Under the pieces are notes generated by a model. That model was not told the origin of the DNA and did no database searches. It saw nothing but the letters and a program-made list of their open reading frames with translations. Both the position numbers and the translations under genes were made by a program. Below, piece by piece: positions 1-5,883 of a stretch of DNA of 6,496 nt. This stretch comes from JAUIET01 sp964352475 (lineage in GTDB: Bacteria > Pseudomonadota > Gammaproteobacteria > Pseudomonadales > JAUIET01): positions 1-6,496 of the forward strand of contig CAYGSL010000108.1 of assembly GCA_964352475.1 (NCBI GenBank). Direction: 5' to 3'. Positions within the stretch are counted from its first letter, which is position 1; every line of letters starts with the position of its first letter.

Positions 1-417
1 TGCACACCCATCCAATCCGATGAACTGCAACCCTTCATCAGCGATGGTTGCAGCGCTTTTCCCGACGGCAGTTTGCAAGAGAAAAAAGCCTGGCTGCGCT
101 GCTGTGTTGCGCACGATTACGATTACTGGAAAGGCGGCACCTATGTTGAACGCCTGGAGTCAGACTCTGCACTAGAGCTTTGTGTTAGTGGTAGCGGAGA
201 ACCTGAAGTTGCCGTACTAATGTTGTTAGGCGTGCGTGTCGGTGGCTCACCATTCTTTCCAACAACTTTTCGCTGGGGTTACGGCTGGGATGAAGTCAGG
301 TTTTACGCCGAGTTAAACGAACAAGACAAAGCAAAGGTAGCGTCCCATGGCGCCGCCAAGGAACTCATAGATCTTGAATGGGAACGTCTGGGTCAACTTG
401 AAGAGTGGTATGAGTAA
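1..417 (+). CDS. Small cysteine protein with phospholipase A2-like motif (5' end missing)
   Basis: The frame is open from the first base, with no ATG or GTG in frame before residue 25 (a TTG at 73). The true start therefore probably lies upstream, and 138 C-terminal residues are visible. Key features are an Asp-Gly-Cys with a Pro-Asp-Gly at residues 15-23, then CCVAHD at 34-39 followed by YDYWKGG, and a further Asp (55) and Cys (61). This order resembles the secreted phospholipase A2 layout: a glycine-rich calcium loop, CCxxHD with the catalytic His, then a later Asp and Cys. A hydrophobic patch (about 67-77) and an aromatic stretch PTTFRWGYGWD (about 84-94) follow. I recall similar uncharacterised proteins in Gammaproteobacteria. 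Lipase activity is inferred and not shown. The gene overlaps the next one by 8 bases, so they are probably co-translated. A lost N-terminal signal peptide is plausible. Confidence 0.8.
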   Translation, partial: CTPIQSDELQPFISDGCSAFPDGSLQEKKAWLRCCVAHDYDYWKGGTYVERLESDSALELCVSGSGEPEVAVLMLLGVRVGGSPFFPTTFRWGYGWDEVRFYAELNEQDKAKVASHGAAKELIDLEWERLGQLEEWYE

Positions 418-1480
418 GGAATTATCCCATCACTACCTGGCCGGCGATGGCGTACAACTGCACGCCGTTTGCGCCCAGCCAGAGAACCCGAACGGCAAAC
501 CCCCGGTCATTCTATGCCACGGTATGCCAGGCTTGTGGTATAGCTGGCGGCATCAACTGCCGGCCTTAGCGGAAGCCGGTTATGTTTCCATCGCCATTGA
601 CCAACGTGGTTATGGCCGCAGCGACCGCCCTGTTGACGTTGAAGCGTATACAAGCACCCACACAGTTCAAGACCTTAGCTGCGTGCTGGACTATTTTGGC
701 GCGCAACGCGGCTACTTCGTTGGTCAGGACTTTGGCGCCGCGCAAGTCTATAACCTGGCCTTGCGCCAACCCGAAAAAGTCGCTGGTTTGGTGGGAATGG
801 CGTGCCCGTACGATTTCGATTTTTCCGGACGAAGTGGCGCAGGCTTGCCCGGCAGAGATACCCAAGACGAACAGCGAGCGTTTGCGAGAAGCGACAAAAA
901 ACCCAGCGAGTGTTTTGCTGCGATTGCCCAGCACCAGTTCTTTTACGCACATTACTACCAAACCATAGGGCCGGCCGAAGCAGAATTCGCAAACGCGCCT
1001 GAGAAATTTCTGCGCCGTTTGTTTTGGGCGCTAAGCGCCAAAGGACGTTTGTTAGACTGGAGCGAATACCCTAAAGATGTGCAAGGTTATATCGACGTTC
1101 TGGCCGAACCTGAACTGGCCTTGCCCTGGCATTGGATGAGCGAAGAAGACCTGCTGTTCTACGTTGATGAATTCATGAATGCACCACCCGGCAAAGAATT
1201 TATCGGCGGCTTGAATGCCTATCGCGCGGCTGACGCAAACTGGAAACTTACCGAAGCAACCGCAGCCAGTATTATCCAGCCACCCAGTTTGTTCATTGCC
1301 GGTGCCGACGATCCCGTGATCAAAATGATTGACCCAAGCGCGTTTGATGTTTTGCAACAAGCGTCAGCTGATTTGCGTGGTATACATTTAATTGCTGATG
1401 CCGGTCATTTCGTGCAGGCTGAGCAGGCGGCGCAATGCAATACTCACTTGATTGATTTTCTGGACATGCTGAAAGAATGA
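410..1480 (+). CDS. Alpha/beta hydrolase, soluble epoxide hydrolase type
   Basis: This 356-residue protein probably hydrolyses an epoxide to a vicinal diol in the cytoplasm; no signal peptide is visible. The oxyanion-hole motif is HGMP (37-40) followed by YSWRHQ. The nucleophile elbow is GQDFGA with Asp107. Asp301 in GADDPV is the charge-relay acid, and His333 in AGHFVQAE is the catalytic base. Cap-domain tyrosines fit the two epoxide-activating Tyr: Tyr183 in the HYYQ...GPAE segment and Tyr271 in LNAYR, which precedes the NWKLT segment typical of epoxide hydrolases. These Tyr favour epoxide hydrolase over haloalkane or fluoroacetate dehalogenase, though a dehalogenase or other hydrolase is not excluded. 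The elbow differs from the usual GHDWGA. I chose the ATG at 410, inside the previous gene, because GAAGAG lies just upstream and the following residues begin the fold; an in-frame TTG at 374 is less likely. The substrate is unknown. Confidence 0.9.
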   Translation: MSKELSHHYLAGDGVQLHAVCAQPENPNGKPPVILCHGMPGLWYSWRHQLPALAEAGYVSIAIDQRGYGRSDRPVDVEAYTSTHTVQDLSCVLDYFGAQRGYFVGQDFGAAQVYNLALRQPEKVAGLVGMACPYDFDFSGRSGAGLPGRDTQDEQRAFARSDKKPSECFAAIAQHQFFYAHYYQTIGPAEAEFANAPEKFLRRLFWALSAKGRLLDWSEYPKDVQGYIDVLAEPELALPWHWMSEEDLLFYVDEFMNAPPGKEFIGGLNAYRAADANWKLTEATAASIIQPPSLFIAGADDPVIKMIDPSAFDVLQQASADLRGIHLIADAGHFVQAEQAAQCNTHLIDFLDMLKE

Positions 1481-1962
1481 ACTCCAACGCCCGTTTACTT
1501 GACTATCAAAACGCCAGTGACGCAGAAATGATGCGCGCACTGATGAACGAATACGCCAACGACCCAATGGGTGGTGCACAGCCCTTGAGTAATGACATAT
1601 TGGAACAATTACCGGCCGCAATGGCATCCACACCGGGGGCTTTTAGTGTGCTGGGTTTTATGGAAGATGAAGCCGCCGGACTGGTTAACTGCCTGGCGTC
1701 TTTTTCAACGTTTAAGTGCAAGCCGATTATTAATATTCACGACGTGGTCGTTACAGACAAGGCGCGCGGCAGCGGTTTGTGTTCCATCATGTTGGGGCTG
1801 GTTGAACAACAGGCAATTGCGCGCGGCTGTTGTAAGCTCACGCTGGAGGTGTTGGAGGGTAATCAAGCTGCGCGCCGCGCGTATGACAAGTTTGGTTTTC
1901 AGTCATATGCCTTGAATCCTGAGTTAGGGCATGCTCTTTTTTGGGAAAAATCCCTGATTTAG
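1477..1962 (+). CDS. GNAT family N-acetyltransferase
   Basis: This 161-residue protein is a single GNAT domain, which transfers an acetyl group from acetyl-CoA to an amine. Visible motifs are IHDVVV (about 87-92) as the beta-4 strand and KARGSG (95-100) as the Q/RxxGxG/A pyrophosphate-binding loop. KLTLEV (120-125) is the beta-5 strand. Asn129, then AARRAY with Tyr136 as the possible general acid, and KFGF (138-141) complete the C-terminal signature. Length is normal for the family. Its ATG overlaps the stop of the hydrolase gene (ATGA at 1477-1480), so translation is probably coupled. The acceptor substrate cannot be read from sequence, and no toxin-antitoxin partner is present. Two adjacent cysteines (118-119) precede beta-5, which I regard as family variation. 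Confidence 0.88.
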   Translation: MNSNARLLDYQNASDAEMMRALMNEYANDPMGGAQPLSNDILEQLPAAMASTPGAFSVLGFMEDEAAGLVNCLASFSTFKCKPIINIHDVVVTDKARGSGLCSIMLGLVEQQAIARGCCKLTLEVLEGNQAARRAYDKFGFQSYALNPELGHALFWEKSLI

Positions 1963-1981
1963 CGTGATTTGGGGGTGCTCT

Positions 1982-2036
1982 GCCTGCAGCCAGGCGTATC
2001 GCTGCTAATGTTGTTGTACGCCTGAACGAAACAGGC
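1982..2036 (+). repeat. Alternating complementary arms in leader of the beta-barrel gene
   Basis: Four short arms alternate: GCCTG (1982-1986), CAGGC (1991-1995), GCCTG (2020-2024) and CAGGC (2032-2036). Neighbouring arms 1-2 and 3-4 can each form a 5-bp hairpin with loops of 4 and 7 bases. Arms 2-3 can instead pair over 8 bp, CAGGCGTA (1991-1998) with TACGCCTG (2017-2024), around an 18-base loop. The two arrangements exclude each other. No clear T-tract follows arm 4, so a terminator is not evident. The element lies between the GNAT stop and the GTG start at 2065. It could be a regulatory leader, a protein-binding site or coincidence. Confidence 0.4.
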
Positions 2037-2064
2037 CTCTCTAGGTTGTTTACGGAAAACCGCA

Positions 2065-2820
2065 GTGCATCAACGTTCATTCAATTTTTTTCATAACTCG
2101 CGTAACAAGTTGGCCAGCGCCTGTGCAGCGGCGTCGCTTGTGTTCTGCGCATTCAATACCCAGGCGCACGAAAATCAAGCCTATTTTGAGCTTGGCGTAG
2201 GTGCATCGATCGCGACCGGCGAGTTACAACACGCTGGTGCGAATTCAAACGGTACGCCCAACTACGACATGGGTAATACCAGCGTAAAAGGCTTTGCCAT
2301 TGGTTACCAGATGATTAATGGTCTCAGGCTGGAGCTGGACTTCAGAGACAGGGAGCTGGAAATAGCCAGTAACCGAACTGTGGCAACCCGTCCGCAGTCG
2401 GCTTTTAATGGCTCGGCGACCGAAACATTTATAGCGTCAGGCAATATAGACAGTCGAACCCGCATGCTCAATGTGGCCTACGTTGGCGAGCTAATTAAGC
2501 CTCAATGGGCGGCTTATCTGAAGCTGGGTGTGGGAGAGGCCAAAAATCGAACAGTTGCCACGGTTGACGTTGAACCTACGTTTGTAGCGCTGGGAATGTT
2601 GGATGGTGACTTCTATCCGCGCGGCTCGGAACGAGAATTTGCCTGGTCTGCGGGCACTGGCGTCAACATGCACATCAGTGAACGACTGCAAATTGGTCTC
2701 GATTACCAGTATTCCAATCTGGGTGATGCAACCACTCGTACTGGTCAATTTGGCGACAATCTGGAAACAGACGAACTCGCTGTGCATGAAGTAACCGCCA
2801 GGCTGAGGCTGCACTTCTAA
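2065..2820 (+). CDS. Outer-membrane beta-barrel protein, Omp porin-like
   Basis: This 251-residue secreted protein is probably a small (about eight-stranded) barrel in the outer membrane. Residues 1-34 form a signal peptide: Arg/Lys-containing n-region to Lys15, hydrophobic core around 16-30, and a likely cut after NTQA before HENQ. The mature part alternates polar and hydrophobic residues in amphipathic strands such as YFELGVGASI (40-49). Later strands include segments near GFAIGYQM, AAYLKLGVG and LQIGLDYQYSNLG. The chain ends in LRLHF, with a terminal Phe as expected for the BAM-recognised beta-signal. The start is GTG; a stop at 2023-2025 and no ATG in between leave it the best choice, although the upstream Shine-Dalgarno (GGAAAA near 2054) is weak. 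Cys20 and Cys28 do not fit a proper lipobox. The role is unknown: surface porin, adhesin-like or structural. Confidence 0.85.
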   Translation: MHQRSFNFFHNSRNKLASACAAASLVFCAFNTQAHENQAYFELGVGASIATGELQHAGANSNGTPNYDMGNTSVKGFAIGYQMINGLRLELDFRDRELEIASNRTVATRPQSAFNGSATETFIASGNIDSRTRMLNVAYVGELIKPQWAAYLKLGVGEAKNRTVATVDVEPTFVALGMLDGDFYPRGSEREFAWSAGTGVNMHISERLQIGLDYQYSNLGDATTRTGQFGDNLETDELAVHEVTARLRLHF

Positions 2821-2916
2821 ACAGCTGTTTTTGGTCTAAACTCAAAGCATTAAATCGTAAAATAACAAAAAACTGGCAAGGTCTGTTGCTCACGCACCAG
2901 GCTCAGCACATCGGAT

Positions 2917-2920
2917 GAGG
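2917..2920 (+). promoter_or_regulatory. Shine-Dalgarno GAGG deciding a GTG start
   Basis: GAGG within GATGAGG lies 8 bases before the GTG at 2929. This supports GTG as the true start of the membrane protein, since no ATG follows until well past the predicted membrane segment. Confidence 0.65.
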
Positions 2921-2928
2921 TTAGTGCA

Positions 2929-3735
2929 GTGTTCGAATTTCAACTGACTGAAGAAATCAGTTTTGCCGTGTCAGTGGTTATGGTCCTGGCCGTTTTATTT
3001 CTTGGTTCACGCATGCACCAGAATACGCGTGCAGTACGCAGTGGAAATCGTCAAGCCTGCCTGGCCTTTGCCAGCAAGGTGTACTCCGAGTTAGCGGCCG
3101 ACACGCAACTTGCCAAACTGTTCCGCAGAGGCTTGAATGACTTCGCTGCCTTATCTGTGGAAGATAAAGTTCGCCTGCATTATTTTTTGCAAAGCATCGT
3201 GACTTTGTTTCGTGATTCCATGAATGCGTACAACGAAGAGGTGATAAGCAAAGAGGAATACGAATCCAATCGGGCCAGCACTATGGCTGTGTTATGCATG
3301 CCGGGCGGAAAAGTCTGGTGGCAGGATGCGCAAAATGCCTACCCCCAGGAGATTCGTGAAGCGTTAAACCTGCAGGGCGACATCAGTTACGCGTTAGGCG
3401 ATATCTATCCGTACTTTCTGCTTTCTGAAGATGAGGATATGGCTGATCATGAATTCCAAGACGACCAAGAGTCCTTCATAGACGAGGAAGCTGGATTTTC
3501 AGCTGAAGACGATGACTCTGATTGGGAAATTATTAATCAACCCGTTAGTGCTGTGAGCCTAACTGAAGCGCTGCACTCATCAGCGCCTGAGACTGAGAAC
3601 GTAAACGATAACACTTTGTTGTCTGAGCAAGAGCCCGCGGCCAACGAAGAAATTCAGGAATCTGCAAGCACAGCAAAACCCGACTGGAGAAAAGGCCTTG
3701 CGCGCCGACAATCAAGACAGGCTATCGGGCGCTAG
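2929..3735 (+). CDS. Single-pass membrane protein with acidic C-terminal tail, function unknown
   Basis: This 268-residue protein has one N-terminal membrane helix (about 12-29). Basic residues follow directly (Arg34, Arg37, Arg41), so the positive-inside rule places the C-terminal part in the cytoplasm. A helical domain spans about 42-150. It includes LHYFLQSIVTLFRDSMNAY (83-101) and the motif PGGKVWW (125-131). I recall this layout (Phe/Tyr-rich helix, then PGG..WW) in uncharacterised bacterial membrane proteins, but I cannot name a domain with confidence. Residues 167-200 are strongly acidic, with 18 Asp/Glu in 34, and a Glu/Ser-rich low-complexity stretch follows. The last residues are basic (WRKGLARRQSRQ). 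Two stop codons stand in tandem, TAGTAG at 3733-3738. The gene overlaps the DUF3014 gene by 38 bases, so the two products probably act together. Confidence 0.82.
   Translation: MFEFQLTEEISFAVSVVMVLAVLFLGSRMHQNTRAVRSGNRQACLAFASKVYSELAADTQLAKLFRRGLNDFAALSVEDKVRLHYFLQSIVTLFRDSMNAYNEEVISKEEYESNRASTMAVLCMPGGKVWWQDAQNAYPQEIREALNLQGDISYALGDIYPYFLLSEDEDMADHEFQDDQESFIDEEAGFSAEDDDSDWEIINQPVSAVSLTEALHSSAPETENVNDNTLLSEQEPAANEEIQESASTAKPDWRKGLARRQSRQAIGR
3686..3690 (+). promoter_or_regulatory. Shine-Dalgarno GGAGA deciding a TTG start
   Basis: GGAGA inside the 3' end of the preceding coding region lies 7 bases before TTG at 3698. It is the only good start signal upstream of the DUF3014 membrane helix; no in-frame ATG or GTG occurs between TTG and that helix. 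Confidence 0.65.
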
Positions 3736-4606
3736 TAGCTCTACAAAACCCAGCAGTAAGCGTCGCAATATTAATGGCGACGTTTTTATCGTTGTGGGTG
3801 TGATTGCTGTATTGGTAATAGGCTTCGTCGCTTTCAAATATAAATTAGGCAATGATGAGTTCGACCGCTGGGAAGAAGACCCACACAGCTCCAGTGAAAT
3901 CGATTCAATCCAAGGTACTGACCTGGAACAAGACGATGGCCGCTTTGACCCGGAACAGCATCGCGCCCCTGCCCCTTTGATTGACGAAGAATTGAAGCGA
4001 GAGTACAAACTGCCGCCAGCTGTGCCCGAGCTTAATGACAGCGACAACGACCTGCTCTCGCAATTACAGGAATTAGGCTCCCTAAAAAATATAGTCGCGT
4101 GGTCAGACGCACAAGATTTGGCACGGCGTTTCGTTGTGCTGGTCTATAACCTGGCCGAAGGTGAAGTGGCACATCGCTATCTGCCACTGAACAGCCCAAC
4201 GCCATTCAGGGCTGAGGGCAGTGGCGCCTCACTCAGAATCTCGCCTGCCAGTTACGCACGTTATGACCGCTACGCAGATGCGTTTGCGGCGATGGACGCC
4301 AAGCGCGCGGTGAGTATTTACCAGTTTTTCTGGCCAACACTGAAAGCCGCCTTCGCCGAATTGGGCGAGCCGCGCAAGTCTCTGCACAGTGAAGGCTTAA
4401 AAGCCATTGATCACTTGCTACAAACTCCGCAAATCAGCGGCGACATAAACCTGGTGCAGCCCTCGGTATTCTACAAATACGCCGATCCTTCATTAGAGCG
4501 TTTGTCCTCTGCACAGAAACAAATGCTAAGATTGGGGCCACGAAACAGTGCCCTGGTGAAAAACAAGCTTAAAGAAATAAAAGCATTGTTATTGACCGAC
4601 AATTGA
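3698..4606 (+). CDS. DUF3014 domain membrane protein
   Basis: This 302-residue protein has a basic N-terminus (KPSSKRR, 17-23) and one membrane helix (about 29-46, VFIVVGVIAV onward). An acidic Pro-rich linker (52-118) follows, then a DUF3014 domain (about 119-300). Recognised domain features are RRFVVLVYNLAEG (143-155), YARYDRYADAFAAMD (186-200), IYQFFWP (207-213), DHLLQTP (238-244), LVQPSVFYKYADPSLE (252-267) and the QKQMLRLGP segment (273-281). The charge pattern predicts N-in topology with the DUF3014 domain in the periplasm. The domain's biochemical role is not known to me. The TTG start is supported by GGAGA upstream. The coding region begins inside the preceding gene, overlapping by 38 bases in another frame. 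The next gene follows after 39 bases, so co-transcription with it is possible. Confidence 0.88.
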   Translation: MRADNQDRLSGASSSTKPSSKRRNINGDVFIVVGVIAVLVIGFVAFKYKLGNDEFDRWEEDPHSSSEIDSIQGTDLEQDDGRFDPEQHRAPAPLIDEELKREYKLPPAVPELNDSDNDLLSQLQELGSLKNIVAWSDAQDLARRFVVLVYNLAEGEVAHRYLPLNSPTPFRAEGSGASLRISPASYARYDRYADAFAAMDAKRAVSIYQFFWPTLKAAFAELGEPRKSLHSEGLKAIDHLLQTPQISGDINLVQPSVFYKYADPSLERLSSAQKQMLRLGPRNSALVKNKLKEIKALLLTDN

Positions 4607-4614
4607 TTCTACCC

Positions 4615-4644
4615 GGGCACGCGTAACGCTTCCTACAGGTGCCC
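4615..4644 (+). repeat. Inverted repeat before the alcohol dehydrogenase start
   Basis: GGGCAC (4615-4620) and GTGCCC (4639-4644) are perfect 6-bp complements around 18 bases. The 3' arm ends one base before the ATG at 4646 and overlaps the weak AGGT Shine-Dalgarno (4637-4640). A hairpin in the mRNA could mask the ribosome-binding site. There is no T-tract, so it does not look like an intrinsic terminator for the DUF3014 gene. Confidence 0.35.
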
Positions 4645-4645
4645 A

Positions 4646-5800
4646 ATGACAGCCCAGCTTTACCTACCCAACATCAGTCGTATCGGCGGCGGGTGTCGCC
4701 AGCAATTGCCAGCAGTGCTGGCCGAGCTTGGTGTAAACAAACCTCTTCTGGTAAGCGACCCATTCATTCAGCAAATGGGCTTGCTGGATGAGATTGATGA
4801 TTTACTAAAATCCGCAGGTATTGAGTCAGGGCGGTTCAGTGATTGTGTGCCTGACCCCACCACAGATTCCGTTGCAGCATGCGTAAACGCCTGGCAACTG
4901 CAGAGCTACGATTGTGTGATCGGCGTAGGCGGTGGCAGTTCCATGGACACCGCCAAAGCCGCCGCCGTTCTCGCTTGCCACGGTGGTCGCATGCGCGACT
5001 ACAAAGTGCCAAATGCTGTGCCAAAAGGTTTTCCGATAATCGCCGTGCCAACCACTGCCGGCACTGGCTCAGAAGCCACCCGTGCCACCGTCGTTACTGA
5101 TACCGAAAGCCAGGAAAAAATGCTCTGCATGGGCGTGGGCTTTCTGCCCAGTGCCGCGATAGTGGACTATGAACTGACGCTCAAGAAGCCGTATCGCCTA
5201 ACCGCAGATACCGGCATAGACACTCTATGCCATGCCTTGGAAGCCTACGTGAGCAAAAAAGCCAATCACTTTACCGACCCCATCGCATTGTCGGCCATGG
5301 AAAATGTAAGCCGCTTTCTACCCACCGCCTGCGAGCAACCCGACAATCTCGAAGCGCGTGAGGCAATGATGCTGGCTGCCTACCAGGGCGGCATAGCCTT
5401 CTCAAATGCCTCGGTTACTCTTATTCACGGTATGAGCCGCCCTATTGGCGCTTTCTATCACGTGCCGCATGGGCTAAGTAATGCCATGCTGTTACCGGAG
5501 GTCACCAAATTCTCAATTCCCGGCGCACCCCAGCGCTACGCGCATTGCGCCAGAGTAATGGGTATGGCGACTGATGCCGACAACGACGACGATGCCAATC
5601 GCAAACTGGTTGATGGACTATTTCAATTGTGCGAATCCTTACAGGTTCCTTCGCCTCGCGCTTACGGTATTGACCACAAGGAATACGAGAGCTCGATAGA
5701 GACCATGTCAGAGCAAGCGCTCGCGTCAGGCTCGCCGGCTAATAACCCACGCGTGCCAAACCAGCAAGAGATTGCCGAGTTGTATCGAAGCGTTTGGTAA
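4646..5800 (+). CDS. Iron-containing (group III) alcohol dehydrogenase
   Basis: This 384-residue cytoplasmic enzyme has the usual length for NAD(P)-linked metal-dependent alcohol dehydrogenases, which interconvert alcohols and aldehydes or ketones. The N-terminal dinucleotide-binding domain contains GVGGGSSMDTAKA (93-105) and PTTAGTGSE (135-143). The C-terminal helical domain carries the metal ligands. Asp192 and His196 lie in GIDTLCHALEAY, His261 in LIHGMSRP and His275 in VPHG; the 4- and 14-residue spacings within these pairs match the FucO-type set. The full set suggests an active enzyme. The substrate is not clear: short-chain primary alcohols, lactaldehyde/1,2-propanediol and 1,3-propanediol are all family options, and metal identity (Fe, Zn or other) cannot be read. 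The ATG at 4646 has only a weak Shine-Dalgarno. The gene ends in tandem stops, TAATAA (5798-5803). No neighbour gene points to a pathway. Confidence 0.93.
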   Translation: MTAQLYLPNISRIGGGCRQQLPAVLAELGVNKPLLVSDPFIQQMGLLDEIDDLLKSAGIESGRFSDCVPDPTTDSVAACVNAWQLQSYDCVIGVGGGSSMDTAKAAAVLACHGGRMRDYKVPNAVPKGFPIIAVPTTAGTGSEATRATVVTDTESQEKMLCMGVGFLPSAAIVDYELTLKKPYRLTADTGIDTLCHALEAYVSKKANHFTDPIALSAMENVSRFLPTACEQPDNLEAREAMMLAAYQGGIAFSNASVTLIHGMSRPIGAFYHVPHGLSNAMLLPEVTKFSIPGAPQRYAHCARVMGMATDADNDDDANRKLVDGLFQLCESLQVPSPRAYGIDHKEYESSIETMSEQALASGSPANNPRVPNQQEIAELYRSVW

Positions 5801-5809
5801 TAATCCGTC

Positions 5810-5838
5810 TTTACGAGAGCTCTCCACAAGGGTAAAAC
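5810..5838 (+). promoter_or_regulatory. Possible sigma70-type promoter with palindrome in spacer
   Basis: TTTACG (5810-5815) and TAAAAC (5833-5838) are 17 bases apart and each match 4 of 6 consensus positions. A perfect 10-base palindrome, GAGAGCTCTC (5815-5824), lies in the spacer where a repressor could bind. The placement suits the SYLF gene starting at 5884. Matches of this quality also occur by chance, so this is tentative. Confidence 0.22.
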
Positions 5839-5865
5839 AGCACGGTAAACAATGTTTTAGCGTGC
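5833..5865 (+). repeat. Interleaved inverted repeats upstream of the SYLF gene
   Basis: TAAAACA (5833-5839) pairs with TGTTTTA (5853-5859), and GCACG (5840-5844) pairs with CGTGC (5861-5865). The two pairs interleave rather than nest. There is also a near-direct repeat, GGTAAAAC (5831) and GGTAAAC (5844). As RNA, both stems could not easily form at once because the connecting loops are 0 and 1 base; as DNA they could be protein-binding half-sites. Confidence 0.35.
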
Positions 5866-5874
5866 AAACCTAAT

Positions 5875-5879
5875 GGAGG
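5875..5879 (+). promoter_or_regulatory. Strong Shine-Dalgarno GGAGG of the SYLF gene
   Basis: GGAGG lies 4 bases before ATG at 5884. It is the best ribosome-binding match in the window and suggests high translation of the SYLF protein compared with its neighbours. Confidence 0.65.
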
Positions 5880-5883
5880 CGAT

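Noticed and set aside
374..409. TTG-initiated extension of the epoxide hydrolase adding 12 residues.
   Set aside because: The ATG at 410 has a better-placed GAAGAG, and the extra residues overlap the previous gene without family resemblance.
566..961. Long open frames opposite the hydrolase and elsewhere on the - strand (also 3712-4047 and 5908-6405).
   Set aside because: They lie entirely within well-supported + strand genes, lack recognisable domains and are explained as codon-bias shadows.
2122..2151. Possible lipoprotein signal around Cys20 or Cys28 of the beta-barrel protein.
   Set aside because: Neither cysteine has Leu at -3 with small residues at -2 and -1 as a lipobox requires, and a normal signal peptidase I site follows at residue 34.
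2819..2830. Perfect 12-base palindrome AAACAGCTGTTT followed by two more T at the end of the beta-barrel gene, looking like a terminator.
   Set aside because: A folded RNA would have only about four weak A-U-rich pairs with an AGCT loop; the stem is too unstable for an intrinsic terminator.
2858..2863. TAAAAT, a 5 of 6 match to a -10 box upstream of the GTG at 2929.
   Set aside because: No acceptable -35 box at 16-18 bases spacing; the nearest TTGGTC is 21 bases away, and the area is AT-rich so chance matches are likely.
5833..5865. H-type RNA pseudoknot from the two interleaved repeats.
   Set aside because: The crossing loops would be 0 and 1 base, too short to span stems of 5 and 7 bp at the same time.
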